A stretch of 64,000 nt of DNA from Mixophyes australis (lineage: Eukaryota > Chordata > Amphibia > Anura > Limnodynastidae): the NCBI GenBank assembly GCA_036250195.1, contig JAVHZZ010000003.1, positions 331,313,694 through 331,377,693 on the forward strand, written 5' to 3'. Shown here one piece after another: positions 1 to 11,188 of the stretch (its first letter is position 1; each line of letters opens with the position of its first letter). The position numbers and the translations under genes are program-made. The notes beneath the pieces were generated by a model. It searched no databases and was not told where the DNA came from. It was given only the letters and a program-made list of their open reading frames with translations.

Positions 1-229
1 ATGTTGTTTCTTCAATACTACAATGAGTAGATAATAAACATATATATAAATATGCACAGATGACACAAATTAAGTATAATCTATGGATGTATAATATAGA
101 TATCACATATAATGGAGAAGCATAAATACTTATAGATGTCACAGCTAATACGTGGAAGTATTAGTAACGTACATAATACAGAAATAATGAGAATGTTTAG
201 ATTAATGGAAGCAGCGACAAGTGCTGCAA
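1..229. other. AT-rich non-coding sequence
   Basis: No open frame, exon or recognisable repeat is visible here. It is AT-rich and differs in composition from the more mixed repeat block that follows. Confidence 0.5.
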
Positions 230-1084
230 ATCACAGGGAGAACATATAGCAATGCAAGCATCAATATCCGAGAAGGCATAGTACTGGGACTGAGGCAGAG
301 AGGAATCCAGAGTGGAACACCACATACAGCAATGTAGGGAGACACGATATGTCACAGTGCAAAGATGGAGAATCCGGCAAGTTTAAGCACACAGGAGGGT
401 TGGTAATTAGCTATGGCAGAGCGTAGCCATGATTGTAGCAGAGGCAGTGATACAATGCAGGTGTCAATTAGTCGCAGCAGAGCGTGGCAAGGTGATATAC
501 ACAACAGCAGTCTTGTTCACAGCACAGATGATATCAGCTACAATAACCACAGCAAAGATGAGAATAGTCAGCGCTCTGCGCACCACAGAGAAAGTAGCAA
601 TAACCAATGTCCAGGATACCACAGGGATCAGTAATTAGTAGATGACACTACACAGAGATGCAAGGTAAAGTCTATACACCACAGAGTCCAGGAATTAGCA
701 GTGTAAGAGAACCAGCCTGTTTGGTTTGACAAAGGTTCTTATAGAGCAGGGTTGAAGGTAATGAGAGTCTGTGTATCACAGTAAAGGCACACATGAGAGT
801 AAACAGAGTCTTGTAATATGTACATGAAGATACTTGCAGCAAGGAAGTCTCAGGAGAATAGCTCCCGCACTTGGTTAAAGAAATGGAATTCTTTCACAAG
901 GAAGACACAGGGTCAGGATACACAAGGGTCTATGGAGTCAGGGTAGCAAACAAGTTGCACTGACAGTGAGCAGGTGTCAGTGCTGAGTTTAAGCAGAGCA
1001 GGTTTGAATGGCCCGCCCTGATGGCGAGTCATGTGATCCCCAGGAGAACAGAGCAGACAGGGAAAGTAGCAAACCTGGACAGGG
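230..1084. repeat. unclassified repeat-like block abutting a DIRS relic
   Basis: Purine-rich sequence with recurring short phrases such as CAGGATACACA, CACCACAGAG and TAGCAATG. The same style recurs at about 4690-5237 and 8830-9440. Near 1085 it interrupts the RNase H part of the minus-strand DIRS-like element. I infer a terminal or regulatory part of a retroelement, read in antisense. No ends, target duplication or protein could be defined. Confidence 0.4.
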
Positions 1085-1962
1085 TTGTTACAACAATCTG
1101 GCCAAATACATACGCCATTAAAATCTCGCAAAAATGTCGGCCAAATCCGAAGGTCTCCTCGGATTTCAGCCGCTAGACGAAACCGCGCATGCGGCCTCGT
1201 TATCCAAGCTGTGGCTAATTGTAACCTCCTGCAGAAAATCCTTCCCATAGGAATGACTCTGCACGCAAAATTCAATAATCTCAGCAGAGACTGTATTCGC
1301 CACAAGGAACTAGTGTCCGAGCTAAGAACCTCTACAATAATTGATCCCAACTTATCAATCTTTTCCTTGTGTAGATGACAACATCCAACAATGGTGTCTA
1401 TTTCTATACCCAAGAAAGATAAGCAAACAGCCGGACCTTCAGTTATGTTGTGGGCTATAGGAACTCCCATAACAGCAAAAAGAGATTTTGCCACAAACAA
1501 GACCTCCAAACAAACAATAGATGAGCCCAGGGCCATGAACAAAAAATCATCCAAATAATGCACTAAACCAACGTGGCCCGTTCCTGCTTGTATAAACCAA
1601 TGCAGGAAGGAGCTAAAGCGCTCAAAGAACGCATAAGATACCGAACAGCCTATAGGAAGGCAGCGATCAATATAATAGCCATCCTGCAGTTTAAAACCCA
1701 TAAATCTAAAATATTCTGGGTGGAGAGAAAGAAGCCTAAAGGCGGATTTTATGTCCAGCTTAGCTAAAAGCGAACCCCTTCCATATGATCTAACTAGGGC
1801 AAGTGCCTCCTCAAAAGACTGGTAAGTAACTGAGCTGTGTCTCACATCAATGACATCGTTCACTGAAAAACTCGGGGGGTGAGATAGGTGCTGAATTAAG
1901 TGATATTTACCTGCCACTTTTTTTGGTACATTTTGAAAATGGGGGAAACTCAAAAGGACCAA
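913..1962 (-). pseudogene. DIRS-like reverse transcriptase / start of RNase H, broken
   Basis: A 349-codon open stretch. Residues 10-30 (NVPKKVAGKYHLIQHLS) match the conserved start of DIRS-type RT. Motif A is KLDIKSAFRL at residues 68-77. The catalytic box is YLDD at 136-139, followed by LGIEID. After about residue 290 the phrase DFNGVCIW starts the RNase H region, but similarity stops near position 1085, where unrelated repeat sequence begins; the rest of the frame is read-through. The frame overlaps the gag-side frame at 1907-1962 in a different phase. DIRS RTs are distinct from LTR and LINE RTs; the assignment rests on these motifs and the neighbouring gag finger. Confidence 0.8.
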
Positions 1963-2605
1963 TCATGTGTCCCAAGGCAACCTCTTTATTCACCTTGGAA
2001 GACACCACTTCAGGAAACAACGAAGCAGATTTTAAATTACGGCCATCACCGGACAGCACCAGTCCGGAAATTGGAAGCCTAAAACCGTGCGTAAATCTTT
2101 CATTAAGAAAGTTGGCATGTGAGGTATCTGGAAAGAAACCAAGCCTTTTATATAATGAAGATAACCTAATGGGGGAGGGGACCTTGCGCAGAAACTCCTG
2201 GCATACCACGACCTCCCCAGCACCCGCTGTATTCCTGGTGCAGTCCCGTACGGGGTGTGAAACCCGACAGATTGCGCCAATATGTCTGTATCTGCATGAA
2301 TCCCCCCTACCACAGGTGGAGTAATTGAAAGCAAAGCATCTATTTCGCTTCCTACGGGGGGCGTCATGCCCCCCATCTCCTGGAAAATTTTCGCTTTCTA
2401 ATTGCGCTCCCCCCTGAGGACGCATGAGCTTTGACCAGGTTTCTACATCCCTACATTCCAGGGGAATACGTTCTAATCCATTAGCTTTTTCCCTAAAACT
2501 TTCATCATACGTTCGCCAGACATTAGGCCCGTCATTTACCACCATTTTTATTATCAGATGAAGATAACACCACACTTCAACTAGCGCCTTAGGTCTGGTT
2601 TCCAA
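1907..2605 (-). pseudogene. DIRS-like gag, C-terminal part with Cys/His cluster
   Basis: A 232-codon open stretch upstream of the RT. Residues 90-122 carry a Cys/His cluster (CFAFNYSTCGRGDSCRYRH, then further Cys and His) of the kind found in DIRS gag proteins, likely nucleic-acid binding. An Arg/Lys-rich stretch (PRRKRNR) precedes it. Its phase differs from the RT frame, so they are joined either by programmed shifting or, more likely here, by decay. No intact start is claimed. Confidence 0.7.
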
Positions 2606-2788
2606 ATAACATGCTGCGAAAACGCAATATCCTGAAAACCAGGTATTAAAGGTGTGATATGCATCCTCACCTATTCCCCATTTACTACAGGCTGCAGCTT
2701 AGTCTTTCTTTCTATTGTTTTGTTAAAGAAAACATATCCATATATATTCCCTTTTTAATCCTGTCTTTAATGCATGGTGTCACTCCTG

Positions 2789-3289
2789 TTAAAAGAGACG
2801 TATTATCAAAGTGTCCCCTACCGCAGGCAGCACCTTAGCGGGTTGAACTAAGTGATCTTTCAGTAAATTTAGCAGCTTGTGCAAATCTTGTTCGTCATCA
2901 GATGAATCGTCATCAGTAGACATTGGAGCGTTATGTGTGTGCGACTGTTGGGCAGGTAAAGAAATATTCTCACCAACTATGGAAACTGGCATCCCTTGTC
3001 CTTGTTGCGAGGCATTATCCTGAGGCACAGTGTCCGTTGTGATATTTCGTTGTACGGTGTCTTGTCTGCTGGCCGCCGGTGTAGACTGCGATAATGATAC
3101 ACTTCCTCCAACCCCATCCATTTCTCCCCTTTGCTGTACAAGAGGATATATTAGGCAGAGGCAACACATCTGATCTACACAAACCCACTTGCCCCGAACC
3201 ACTGAGTGAGGGAAGTCGCAACACCATCCAGGCTCGTATTCATGCGAAAGCCAAGAGCTGGAGGATGATCTAGTGTAATGTCTACCCAA
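2789..3289 (-). pseudogene. DIRS-like gag, N-terminal part, broken
   Basis: A 166-codon open stretch rich in Ser, Thr and Gln with a Ser/Asp patch (DDDSSDDEQD) followed by HKLLNLLKDHL. It lies just upstream of the finger-bearing gag fragment on the same strand and fits the low-complexity N-terminal region of DIRS gag. Similarity cannot be tested here, so the assignment depends on position. A further fragment at 4227-4421 (minus) may hold the original start. Confidence 0.45.
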
Positions 3290-4421
3290 GAGGGAGCAGG
3301 CATCTAGCTGCTACCTTGTGGCTGAAAAGGGCCTTGCATGGGTGATGAATGACCAGAATAAACCTATGACATGCGTCTGTCTGACAGGGGGTATGGAGCC
3401 ATCCAATGCGGCAAGACGCTCTGTTCCACTTGGGAATGAATGGGCAGATAAGGGAGGGACCAGGATGATGGGGGCATATTTGGGGGCATATTCTGAAAGT
3501 GTGGGGTCATGTACTGTGCCTGATTGGGTAGTGGAGGTTATGGCATGTTCCCTGGCTGCATGACTGTTTGTTCACGGTAAGGTAATATGTTACCAACACC
3601 TGCATGCCTATATGAGGAGTTATCAAATGATGAATGGTGTCTGTGAAAATCCACAGAGGGAAGGTGTGAGCTATGACCCAGAAACAAATTATCTTGAGGA
3701 ACAAGAAGGGGAGAGTGTGCATCCAAGTGAGGGGGTCGCTTAACGCTGCAAAAGGACCACCACAGGAAAGTTGCCAGCCCCTATATCTCTACCACCCTTT
3801 GGGCATGAGTGGTGGTAACTTTGACGGGCATGCACTGGTTGAAACACGTGGGGGTAGTGGCTACATTGACTGGAGGGGGGGGAGTTGATACTGTGTTTAA
3901 TACATTAGCATTATGAGCCTGGATAGGAGAAAAAGCCTAACCCCTTGTATTGTACTTTAACTATTCATGGGTGAAGTGGCAACCATGTGCTCATTTGAAT
4001 GTGCAGCCGCACTATCCCTGCCAGTATTTCCTGTCTGCAGTGCAGGGACATTCCCATAGTAACGAGTAGCTGAAGGAGATGAATTTCTGCCCATCCTCCC
4101 CCCTCTCACACCCCTCTGCTGCCTGCGTGCTCCAGAATTGGATGGGCGCACAGCCCTCTCTGGAGCACTTGACCTCCTATTTCTGTCCCCCTTATTAAGC
4201 CCCTGGCGTCCGGAGCCCCTAGCGATCTACGGCGCTAACACAGCGTCAGAATCTGTGGCGGCGTGAGGCTCCCCTCCACCGCTCGCAGGCTCCCCCATCA
4301 GATTTAAAATGGGCGCCACGGTGACTGAAGGGGGCGGGGTTTCCGCCTGAGTGGTGGCTGAATTATCACTGCCATCCTGGAAACGAGCTGGGGGAACTAC
4401 ATGGCGGCGGGGACGGGACAT

Positions 4422-5237
4422 CTTTAGACTGATGGGCGGGGAAGGTAGTAAAACAGGGAACTAATGGCCGGAAAGATGAATGTGGACTACAGGGTGAGAG
4501 AGTGGAGGGGGTGGGTGGGATGGCAAGGTGAGGAATACTACACAATATCGGAGGGAGAGAAATATGAAAAGTAGGAAGGGTTAAGAAATGAGGGCAATAA
4601 TAAAATTGTCCCCTGACATAATAAGTGAAAGGCTGTTGATGAGAGATCCAGAGAGCCAACTCTGAAGCGGTAAAGCACGGAAGGAGAATTTAGCTGAGAT
4701 AGATCAGCACACACCGAAGAATCCTGTCAAGTGTCAGTGGAACACCAGGTCGGATACACCGAAGAGCTACCACATTCAGGAAAGTTGCAGAGTCCAATAC
4801 ACTGATACTTAGACAGCGGAATGGACAATAATTATAACCAGTTCGAATACACGGAGGCACAGGCTGCAGAGTAATCTGTATGAATAGACGGGTCACAGGC
4901 AGAAGAGTAGTCAATATGAATAGCGGGTCGGATCCACAGGAGTACGGTCAGTAGAGTAATCTAGAAGCAGTGGTCTAACAAGCCAGAGGTCATAAATGGA
5001 GGAACACCAGGAAGCAGCACAGGATACACAGAGAGAGAGCAAGACACCAAGCTGTAACTTGTTGCTCTGACACAGGCAGTGTGTCAGAGAGTGCAAAATA
5101 TAGGGGAAAGGAATTAAAATTCTCCGCCTCACTGTCACATGACTGCAGCCGTGCTCCACCTACCTGGAAGAACAGAGCAGCGTCTGTAATCGAGAACAGG
5201 AGCAAGGGACAGGTAAGTCTCTTACACAACCTCATCA
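4422..5237. repeat. unclassified block upstream of the minus-strand DIRS relic
   Basis: No protein is recognised. From about 4690 on it carries recurring phrases (GGAACACCAGG, CAGAGTAATCT, GGATACACAG) resembling the block at 230-1084. It joins a Tc1-like relic abruptly at about 5238. It may be the leader end of the DIRS-like element or a separate insertion. Confidence 0.35.
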
Positions 5238-5516
5238 AACACGTGGGATGAACTGGAACGGAGATTGCAAGCCAGACCTTCTCGTCCAACATCAGTGTCT
5301 GACCTCATAAATGCTCTATAGAATGAATGGGCACAAATTGCACAGAAACACTCCAACATCTTGTGGAAAACCTTCAAAGAAGAGTGGAGGCTATTATCAC
5401 TGCAAAAGGGGAACCAGCTTCATATTAAAGTATATGTATTGGAATACAATGTCATTACAGTCCCTGTTGGTGTAATGGTCAAGCGTCTGAATACTTTTGT
5501 CCATATAGTGTAGTTC
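5238..5516 (+). pseudogene. Tc1/mariner-like transposon relic, transposase C-terminus and right end
   Basis: The sequence closely follows the C-terminal coding end and terminal repeat of a common vertebrate Tc1-like family. It includes the conserved stretch around GGATGAACTGGAACGG, then CTTGTGGAAAACCTTC, and ends in ACTTTTGTCCATATAGTGTA, a typical Tc1 terminal repeat. The transposase frame is broken by stops and only the last part remains. The left portion is missing, so the block at about 4422-5237 probably inserted into or truncated this copy. Confidence 0.75.
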
Positions 5517-7639
5517 CTTGGAAAGAAGCCTGCTAAAGGTTAACATCTCGCAAAGCTGTTCTAGTAGTTGAGGATCACATGCCATATTGCCCTTCAACAA
5601 TATCCTGATGACATCACCATGTGACATCAATGGAATGCCCTTTATTAACAGGGAAACAACACAGATCTTCCACATACTATACATAGCATTCAGTATAAAC
5701 AAAAAAATATAATTGCTGGTTATACCGCTAGAATTCCAGTCTGACAGTGATGGTTGTTATTGGTACATGTCTGGGACCCCCTCAGCAACCTCATTAGTTT
5801 CACCACTGCTCTGACTTAAACTCAATTGTTTGCATAATAATGAAGAAAAAAAATAGAGTCAAGCAACTAGTCAGATAATGAAGATGGTCCACTGATATCA
5901 GTAAGGTTTTGACATCATGTGACCTTACTTATATGCTGTTAGACAAATAAGACATATAAGACTTTCATTTTTATTAAAATGTTATTGTTTTTATTAGAAA
6001 CAACAGATTATGCTTCCGCTTTTATTGTACAGCAGCATTACAGTACAATGTAGACTACGAAGGCGAGGAAACTGAAGAAGTAAAACAGTATCACAGTCAT
6101 TCTCTAACACAAAACAGCTGCATGTGCCACATGTTCTTACAATGGCTTTTATCCATGACCTGTATCACATTTCACTTTGGCATCTTACTCCTGTGCTTTC
6201 CTTGTGTTCTGGATTTTATAGTTAATTGTACCAATGAGACCAGGGCTTGGATCGTTTTTATCTGCTCACTTATGTTTCAAAGCTGTACAAGTCCTATCAA
6301 GATATCCGCAGCAAATAAATCAATACAAATTCCATTAAAGGCAACAAATTAGAAGCTACAAAGGAAAATCAAAGAGAAAAATGTTAACTTAATTGTGTTT
6401 TATTCCTTTTTAGCAATGTGATAGTTTTGATGTTACTTGGCATTACAACATATGGGTAATCCTACAACTTCTCACTTGGCTTGGTACTGGCCAGATTTCT
6501 AATTACAGTAATGAAATATGCCTTCAACTTAATTAATATTAAAAGGACAGCACTGCAAAACCTGTTAAGCTCTCAAAAAAGACTGCAGGGGCAGACTGAC
6601 TGCTGGCGTCAACCATGTAGTTTTTATATATTTTACTAACACTCATTGGTATAATATTATTTTGCCTGTGGGTCCTTTTTTTGCTTTTTTTTCATTTTCT
6701 ACATACATAGACATGTTTAATGTGTTGAAACATGAAGACGACTGAGCATGCTCTCATATATAATGGAGCAGTCGAGCCTCTATTGCACTGATGAATTCAG
6801 TATGTATCTAAGAAAGAACTCCCATAAAACCAATCCCTAAAAGGTTTTGGTTTTTATCTCACTGTCTACTACTTGTCACCTTGGATGAGTACCTTTGTCT
6901 ACATGTCTTGTTTACAGCTTATATTACATGTCTGATTTACATTACTTTTAAATTGATGAGGCTGTTTGCACCCCTATGAAGGATAAGTGTGCTTTGACCA
7001 CTGTAAAATGTATAGTTCTGATTGTTAGTTGACAGATGCAAATCTTGGGACTGGCACTTAGGGATTTGTCTCAGGCATCAGAGTTAAAGTAGAGTAAAAA
7101 TATTATAGGAAAGCGATTTGAAAAATGCAAAAACTAAATTTTTGTGCTCATAACAGCTGAATTAGTGGATTCTCACTTAACAATAGATCTCGCACAGACG
7201 CTGTTTAAAGTATTTGTTACAGTTTACAAATTATGTTTGTCTGTATAAAGAATAAGAAAGGCATTATTTCATTTGCCATGATAGGCAGCAAAACGGCTAG
7301 GAACACATCTACACACTTTCCTGCGTTCTGTTTTGCTGTAAATACTGAAAAAAATCACCTATTTTTGCAGCTTGTATTACATGTCCACAAAAGAGTGAAA
7401 AACTGTTCCCAGCACTCTTCCCACCCACCACGTTTATCCTTCTATCTTTAATACTCCCAGATGCAATTGCTAAATAATCATGAATATGCAATGTTTTTCA
7501 GCACATACCTCCACGACAGAGGCAATGGATTGTTAGTTTTGTTAAAAGAAAAATGTGCCTGGATGTAGTTATAACTGAGGGATGAATTAAAACCAAAGGA
7601 AACTAAAAGCTGAGGTGTGTGTTCGCAACTTATTTGTCC
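5517..7639. other. non-coding, no recognised feature
   Basis: AT-rich sequence with many stops in all frames, no long open frame and no convincing exon or inverted-repeat element. I see nothing reportable in it. Confidence 0.5.
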
Positions 7640-7876
7640 CTCTCTAAAGGGTTAAAGTGAGCAGGAAAAGTGAGCCTTTGGTACGTCCATTGTTCTGTCA
7701 CTAGGGGAGGTCACTTAGGCCAAATTATAAATTAGCCGGCTGATGGTGTTCTGCCTCTAGTCTGCAGGACAGTTTGCAGAGATAAGTGCTGTGCCTCCTC
7801 TCTCCCTCCTGCCTGTATTGAGATTGTTTTTTGGCTCTCTGTTTCCCCTCTGCCCTCTTTTCTGTGTTATCCTGTT

Positions 7877-8107
7877 TTGTCACCTCTGTCTTTCCCTGCC
7901 TCTTTAGCCAATGCTAGTGTTCGGGGGCCTAATGCAGCCCCCTTGGCTCCTTCCACCCCGCTTCTTGCTGCTGAGAGTCAGCATAGGTGGTCCAAGAAAC
8001 AGGCCAAAGGACCCAAATCTGCCCCTTCTGAACCTCCTGCCCCCCATAGTCTACAGAGGGGCTGTGTGGTGAGGCCACACCTTGGGGGTGGGTGGTTGGG
8101 GGCATAG
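7877..8107 (+). pseudogene. possible gag-leader fragment of the plus-strand DIRS
   Basis: A 76-codon Pro/Ala/Ser-rich open stretch upstream of the RT debris. It has no recognisable domain. It is listed only because it sits where a DIRS gag would begin, and it may be chance. Confidence 0.2.
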
Positions 8108-8479
8108 TGTCATCATCCCTGCTCCCTCTGCTATAATTGTTCTCCAGGTCTCTATGGCCGGAGGTGGACCTGGCGTTGGGTCCGCGGTGCCGCCAATTTC
8201 TATGATAAAATCTCTCAAGGCGGTAGGAGCAAGAGTTTTCGCTCAATAAAGTGGATTCCCTGGATCATTTGGCCTCGGTAGATGACTCAACCGCTACCCC
8301 ATCAAGGTGGACGCTGAATTTTTGCATTCAGGTTGCCTGCCGATTATGGGGACCAATGAGGACATCATCAGTTAATCAGTTGAAATTGCTGCTTCCGGAG
8401 GTGCTTGCAGAGAAGGTTAGCAAGGAGGGCTCATTGGAGCGTAGGTGTGGCGCAAGTGCAGATCCGCCTTTTAAGTATT

Positions 8480-8755
8480 TTGTCATCCCCCATATGAGGG
8501 TAGTTCCTAAGAAGGCCGCAGAGAAGTTCCAGTTGATCCAGCACATGTCAATGCAGCAGCATGCGCAGTTAACAATGCAAGTCCTGAACGGTTCTGTAAT
8601 CAATTGTTCGAGTCTGCCTTGGAGATAGTTAATGGTTTCGAAAGGGGAGCCTTGATGGAGAAGGTGGAGATTGAATCACTTTTCATCTCCTTTCGATGCA
8701 CGCCATTACCATTCATGGGGTTCAAGTTGGCCGATGGGTTCTATGTGTATATATC
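8480..8755 (+). pseudogene. DIRS-like reverse transcriptase, first half
   Basis: Frames across this stretch give MRVVPKKAAEKFQLIQHMS, then ERGALMEKVEIESLF, then FMGFKLADGFYV. These parallel VPKKVAGKYHLIQHLS, GRGSLLAKLDIKSAF and FMGFKLQDGYYI in the minus-strand copy. Motif A Asp is replaced by Glu and the frame changes several times. Similarity stops at about 8755, where a repeat has inserted. Confidence 0.75.
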
Positions 8756-9685
8756 ACATTTCAATGGTCAGAGAATGCTTTTATGGGTTTACTTAGTTTG
8801 GCACCACCTACTGGGAGGCGTGTAGTCTAACAACACGAAAGGGCTTAATTATTTTGTGCCGCAGGTCGTGGTTCTCCAAGTTGGTGAAACCCAGAAAACC
8901 AGTTGGAGAAACAACAGAGGAGAGGATATAAACTGGTAGTGGTGTGCTGCAGGGGGAGAGAGTCCCCAGAAGGAGTACAGTAGGTGAGCAAGAGGTTAAC
9001 TCTAGAAGGCGTAACAATCTGCAGCAGAAAGTAGATATCCAGAGATGCTGGCTGTAGGGAGACTGGATCAGAATATAGCAACTGGTCCAACTGATTGCAG
9101 CTGGACTCACAATAGCGCTGGTAATGGCTTAAGACCCAGTAACAGGAGAAACAGGGTGCAATAGTCTGCAGGTGGTAGATGCTGAAATACAGAGATGTTG
9201 GGCACAGGGAAGCTGGATCGGAGTATAGCAACTGGTAGCGACAGGATACACAAGAGTACTGGAAATGCCTGGAGGCACAGTGACAAGAGTAACAAGGTGC
9301 AATAGTCTGCGGCTGGTAGATGCTGAGGTCCAGAGATGCTGTCAGCAGGGAAGTTGGATCAGAGTATAGCAACTGGTAGCAGCAGGATACACGGTAGTCC
9401 TGGATATGCCTGGAGGCACAGGGAGCCAGAAAAAACTGTTCAGGGTGAGAAAAAGAAAAGAACTAGCAACTGAATAAATGAAATAAAAAAGGTTGCTTTA
9501 AATACTGTGACCACTGGGGGGGCGTCTGTCAATGAAAGTAGATAAAAAAACTTAAAAAAATGTGTCTGCGCATGCAGATGGCACAGACCTGGGACCGCAG
9601 CGCTGCACAAAGGAGAACATCGGAGGGCAAATCTAATCAGGTAAGCCTGGACCCGACCACAAGCCTGGACCACATCGGGCCAGGC
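8756..9685. repeat. insertion inside DIRS RT with three imperfect ~145-bp repeats
   Basis: RT similarity stops near 8755 and resumes near 9686. Between them the phrase AGAGATG(C/T)TG followed by GGATC(A/G)GA(A/G)TATAGCAACTGGT recurs at about 9041, 9191 and 9332, a spacing of 150 and 141 bp. The right end carries CAGGTAAG, splice-donor-like. I infer an inserted LTR or similar element, but neither ends nor target duplication could be fixed. Confidence 0.5.
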
Positions 9686-10170
9686 ATGTGATAGAATAGG
9701 TGCCTCTCCATGTGATGTAATTTCCAGCTCATTGTTTGAATGCTTCAGTTCCTTCCTGCATTGTGTGTTGAAGAGATATGATATAGCCCATTACTTGGTG
9801 AAAGGGAAGGGTCAGTATGCGACCGGATCGGACACCTTTTTTGTGTTACTGCGTTGTTTTGTTCTCTGGTGGTTCGCGTTGTCCATGATCAGCTGGAGGG
9901 TCACACTACTCGTCTGTCTAATTTGGGTATTGAGATTAACATGGTTTTAGGGCTCTGTCAACAGTCTATTGATAAGGTCGGTAAACTGCACTCAAGGATC
10001 GGAGATGTCCACAGGTCTCCAAAGGTTGTTTTGAAGTTTGAAGTAGGTGCAATCTATTTGGGCCTGTTCAATCTTGCCTGTCAGGTGATCCCTATAGATA
10101 GGATATTTTGTTGTAAGTTCAAACTGGCGACTGCGAGTTCAAGTCTTTCCAGGATTTCAATGGGGTGTGC
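9686..10170 (+). pseudogene. DIRS-like reverse transcriptase, second half
   Basis: The stretch resumes with SSSLFECFSSFLHC, parallel to the other copy's YAFFERFSSFLHWF. It continues through AHYL, where the catalytic YLDD has decayed, to LSNLGIEINMVLG and LFNLACQVIPIDRIFC. These match LSFLGIEIDTIVG and LLNFACRVIPMGRIFC in the minus-strand relic. At least two frame changes are needed. The missing catalytic Asp pair confirms that it is inactive. Confidence 0.75.
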
Positions 10171-10196
10171 TTATGACCTAAGCCTCTTGTGCTCAG

Positions 10197-10500
10197 TAGA
10201 GAGTTACAGCTGTTCACTGATGCAGTGGGGCAGTTGGGTTTGGTGCGTATTTTGCCTGTGATTGGTGTGCTGCACCTGGGCCTGGCGAATAAGTTCGTTT
10301 CGGTTAGACCACTTACTTAGTCCTGCTGGAACTGTTCCCTATTGCGGCTGTGGTTGAATTGTGGGTGCCGAGTTTTCAAGGCAAACCAATCGGCATGAGT
10401 GCAGGCCATAAATAAGCAGTGTGCGTCTTCCCCTCCAGTTATTAGTTTACAGCTTAGTCTGCTTTTGCGTTGCCTGCATTTTGATATTAACGAACAGGCT
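10197..10500 (+). pseudogene. DIRS-like RNase H fragment
   Basis: After the RT, one frame reads ELQLFTDAVGQLGLV; LFTDA(A/V)G is the first catalytic motif of DIRS RNase H. Downstream LLELFPIAAVVELW fits the conserved helix. Frames shift between these pieces. Confidence 0.65.
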
Positions 10501-10603
10501 AGGCATGTACCAGATGTTGATAACAGGCTAGCTGGTGCTTCGTTACGAGGGTCTTGGATAAGTTTAATGCATTGGTGCCAAACACGCTCCTCATTGGTTC
10601 TCT

Positions 10604-11188
10604 ATGTCATACTTATGTCTAGCAGATTGTCAAGCTGGCATAGAAGGTTTGGTGAAGCTGTCGCTTGCTCCTCCCACCCTGAGTAAATATTGGTCAGCCT
10701 GGTGGGAGTGGGTTGAGTTTTGGGTTGCTGGAGCCTATAAAGGCAGAGGTTTGCACCAATTCATGCTTTCTTTCATTTGGACTATCTACAAGAGTGGGAA
10801 GTCCAAGGCGGCAATACCCACCAGCTTGGCGTTTATCTATTTCTTTGCTAAGAAGGAGTTCCTCTGCAGATTTTGGAGATCCTCTGCAGGTGCCTTGGGT
10901 GCAGACACCTGCTTAGGGCATGTTTTTTATTAGCACTCCTAGTGGAGCATTTTTGGTTTGGATTCCACTATACTTCGACTTGCTGCCTGTGCTCGGTTTT
11001 CTCCTGATGCAGGACTTTTGTTGGTGCTTTGGGTGCCAACATCAGATGGTTTGGGATTTGTGTGTTTGCTGGAAAATATATAGCAATGGATGGCCTATAC
11101 GCACATTAGTTTTATTTATGTAATGGCTGAACCCGCCTCCCTTCAAAGTGTCAGCTTTAGTATCGGTACAGACATCACCCTCGGGGTG
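10604..11188 (+). pseudogene. DIRS-like tyrosine recombinase, N-terminal and core remnants
   Basis: The open stretch at 10604-10933 contains LAPPTLSKYWSAWWEWVEFW, typical of the N-terminal SAM-like domain of DIRS recombinases. At about 11150-11183 the phrase SFSIGTDITLG corresponds to the conserved HSFRIGAAT core motif, with the catalytic Arg lost. The rest of the C-terminus lies beyond a solo LTR: GRGFSDALDKGY at about 12570-12605 corresponds to the GRWxSDA motif. This recombinase would have integrated a circular DNA intermediate. Confidence 0.65.

Larger units (their letters stand above)
1085..4421 (-). mobile_element. decayed DIRS-like tyrosine-recombinase retrotransposon (minus strand)
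   Basis: Reading from high to low coordinates, the block holds a gag-like N-terminal region (about 4421-2789), a gag C-terminal region with a zinc-finger-like cluster (2605-1907), and a reverse transcriptase leading into RNase H (1962-1085). This order and the RT sequence match DIRS-type elements, which integrate with a tyrosine recombinase. No recombinase is visible downstream, because the element is cut off near 1085. Several frame breaks show that it is dead. Exact ends were not found. Confidence 0.75.
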
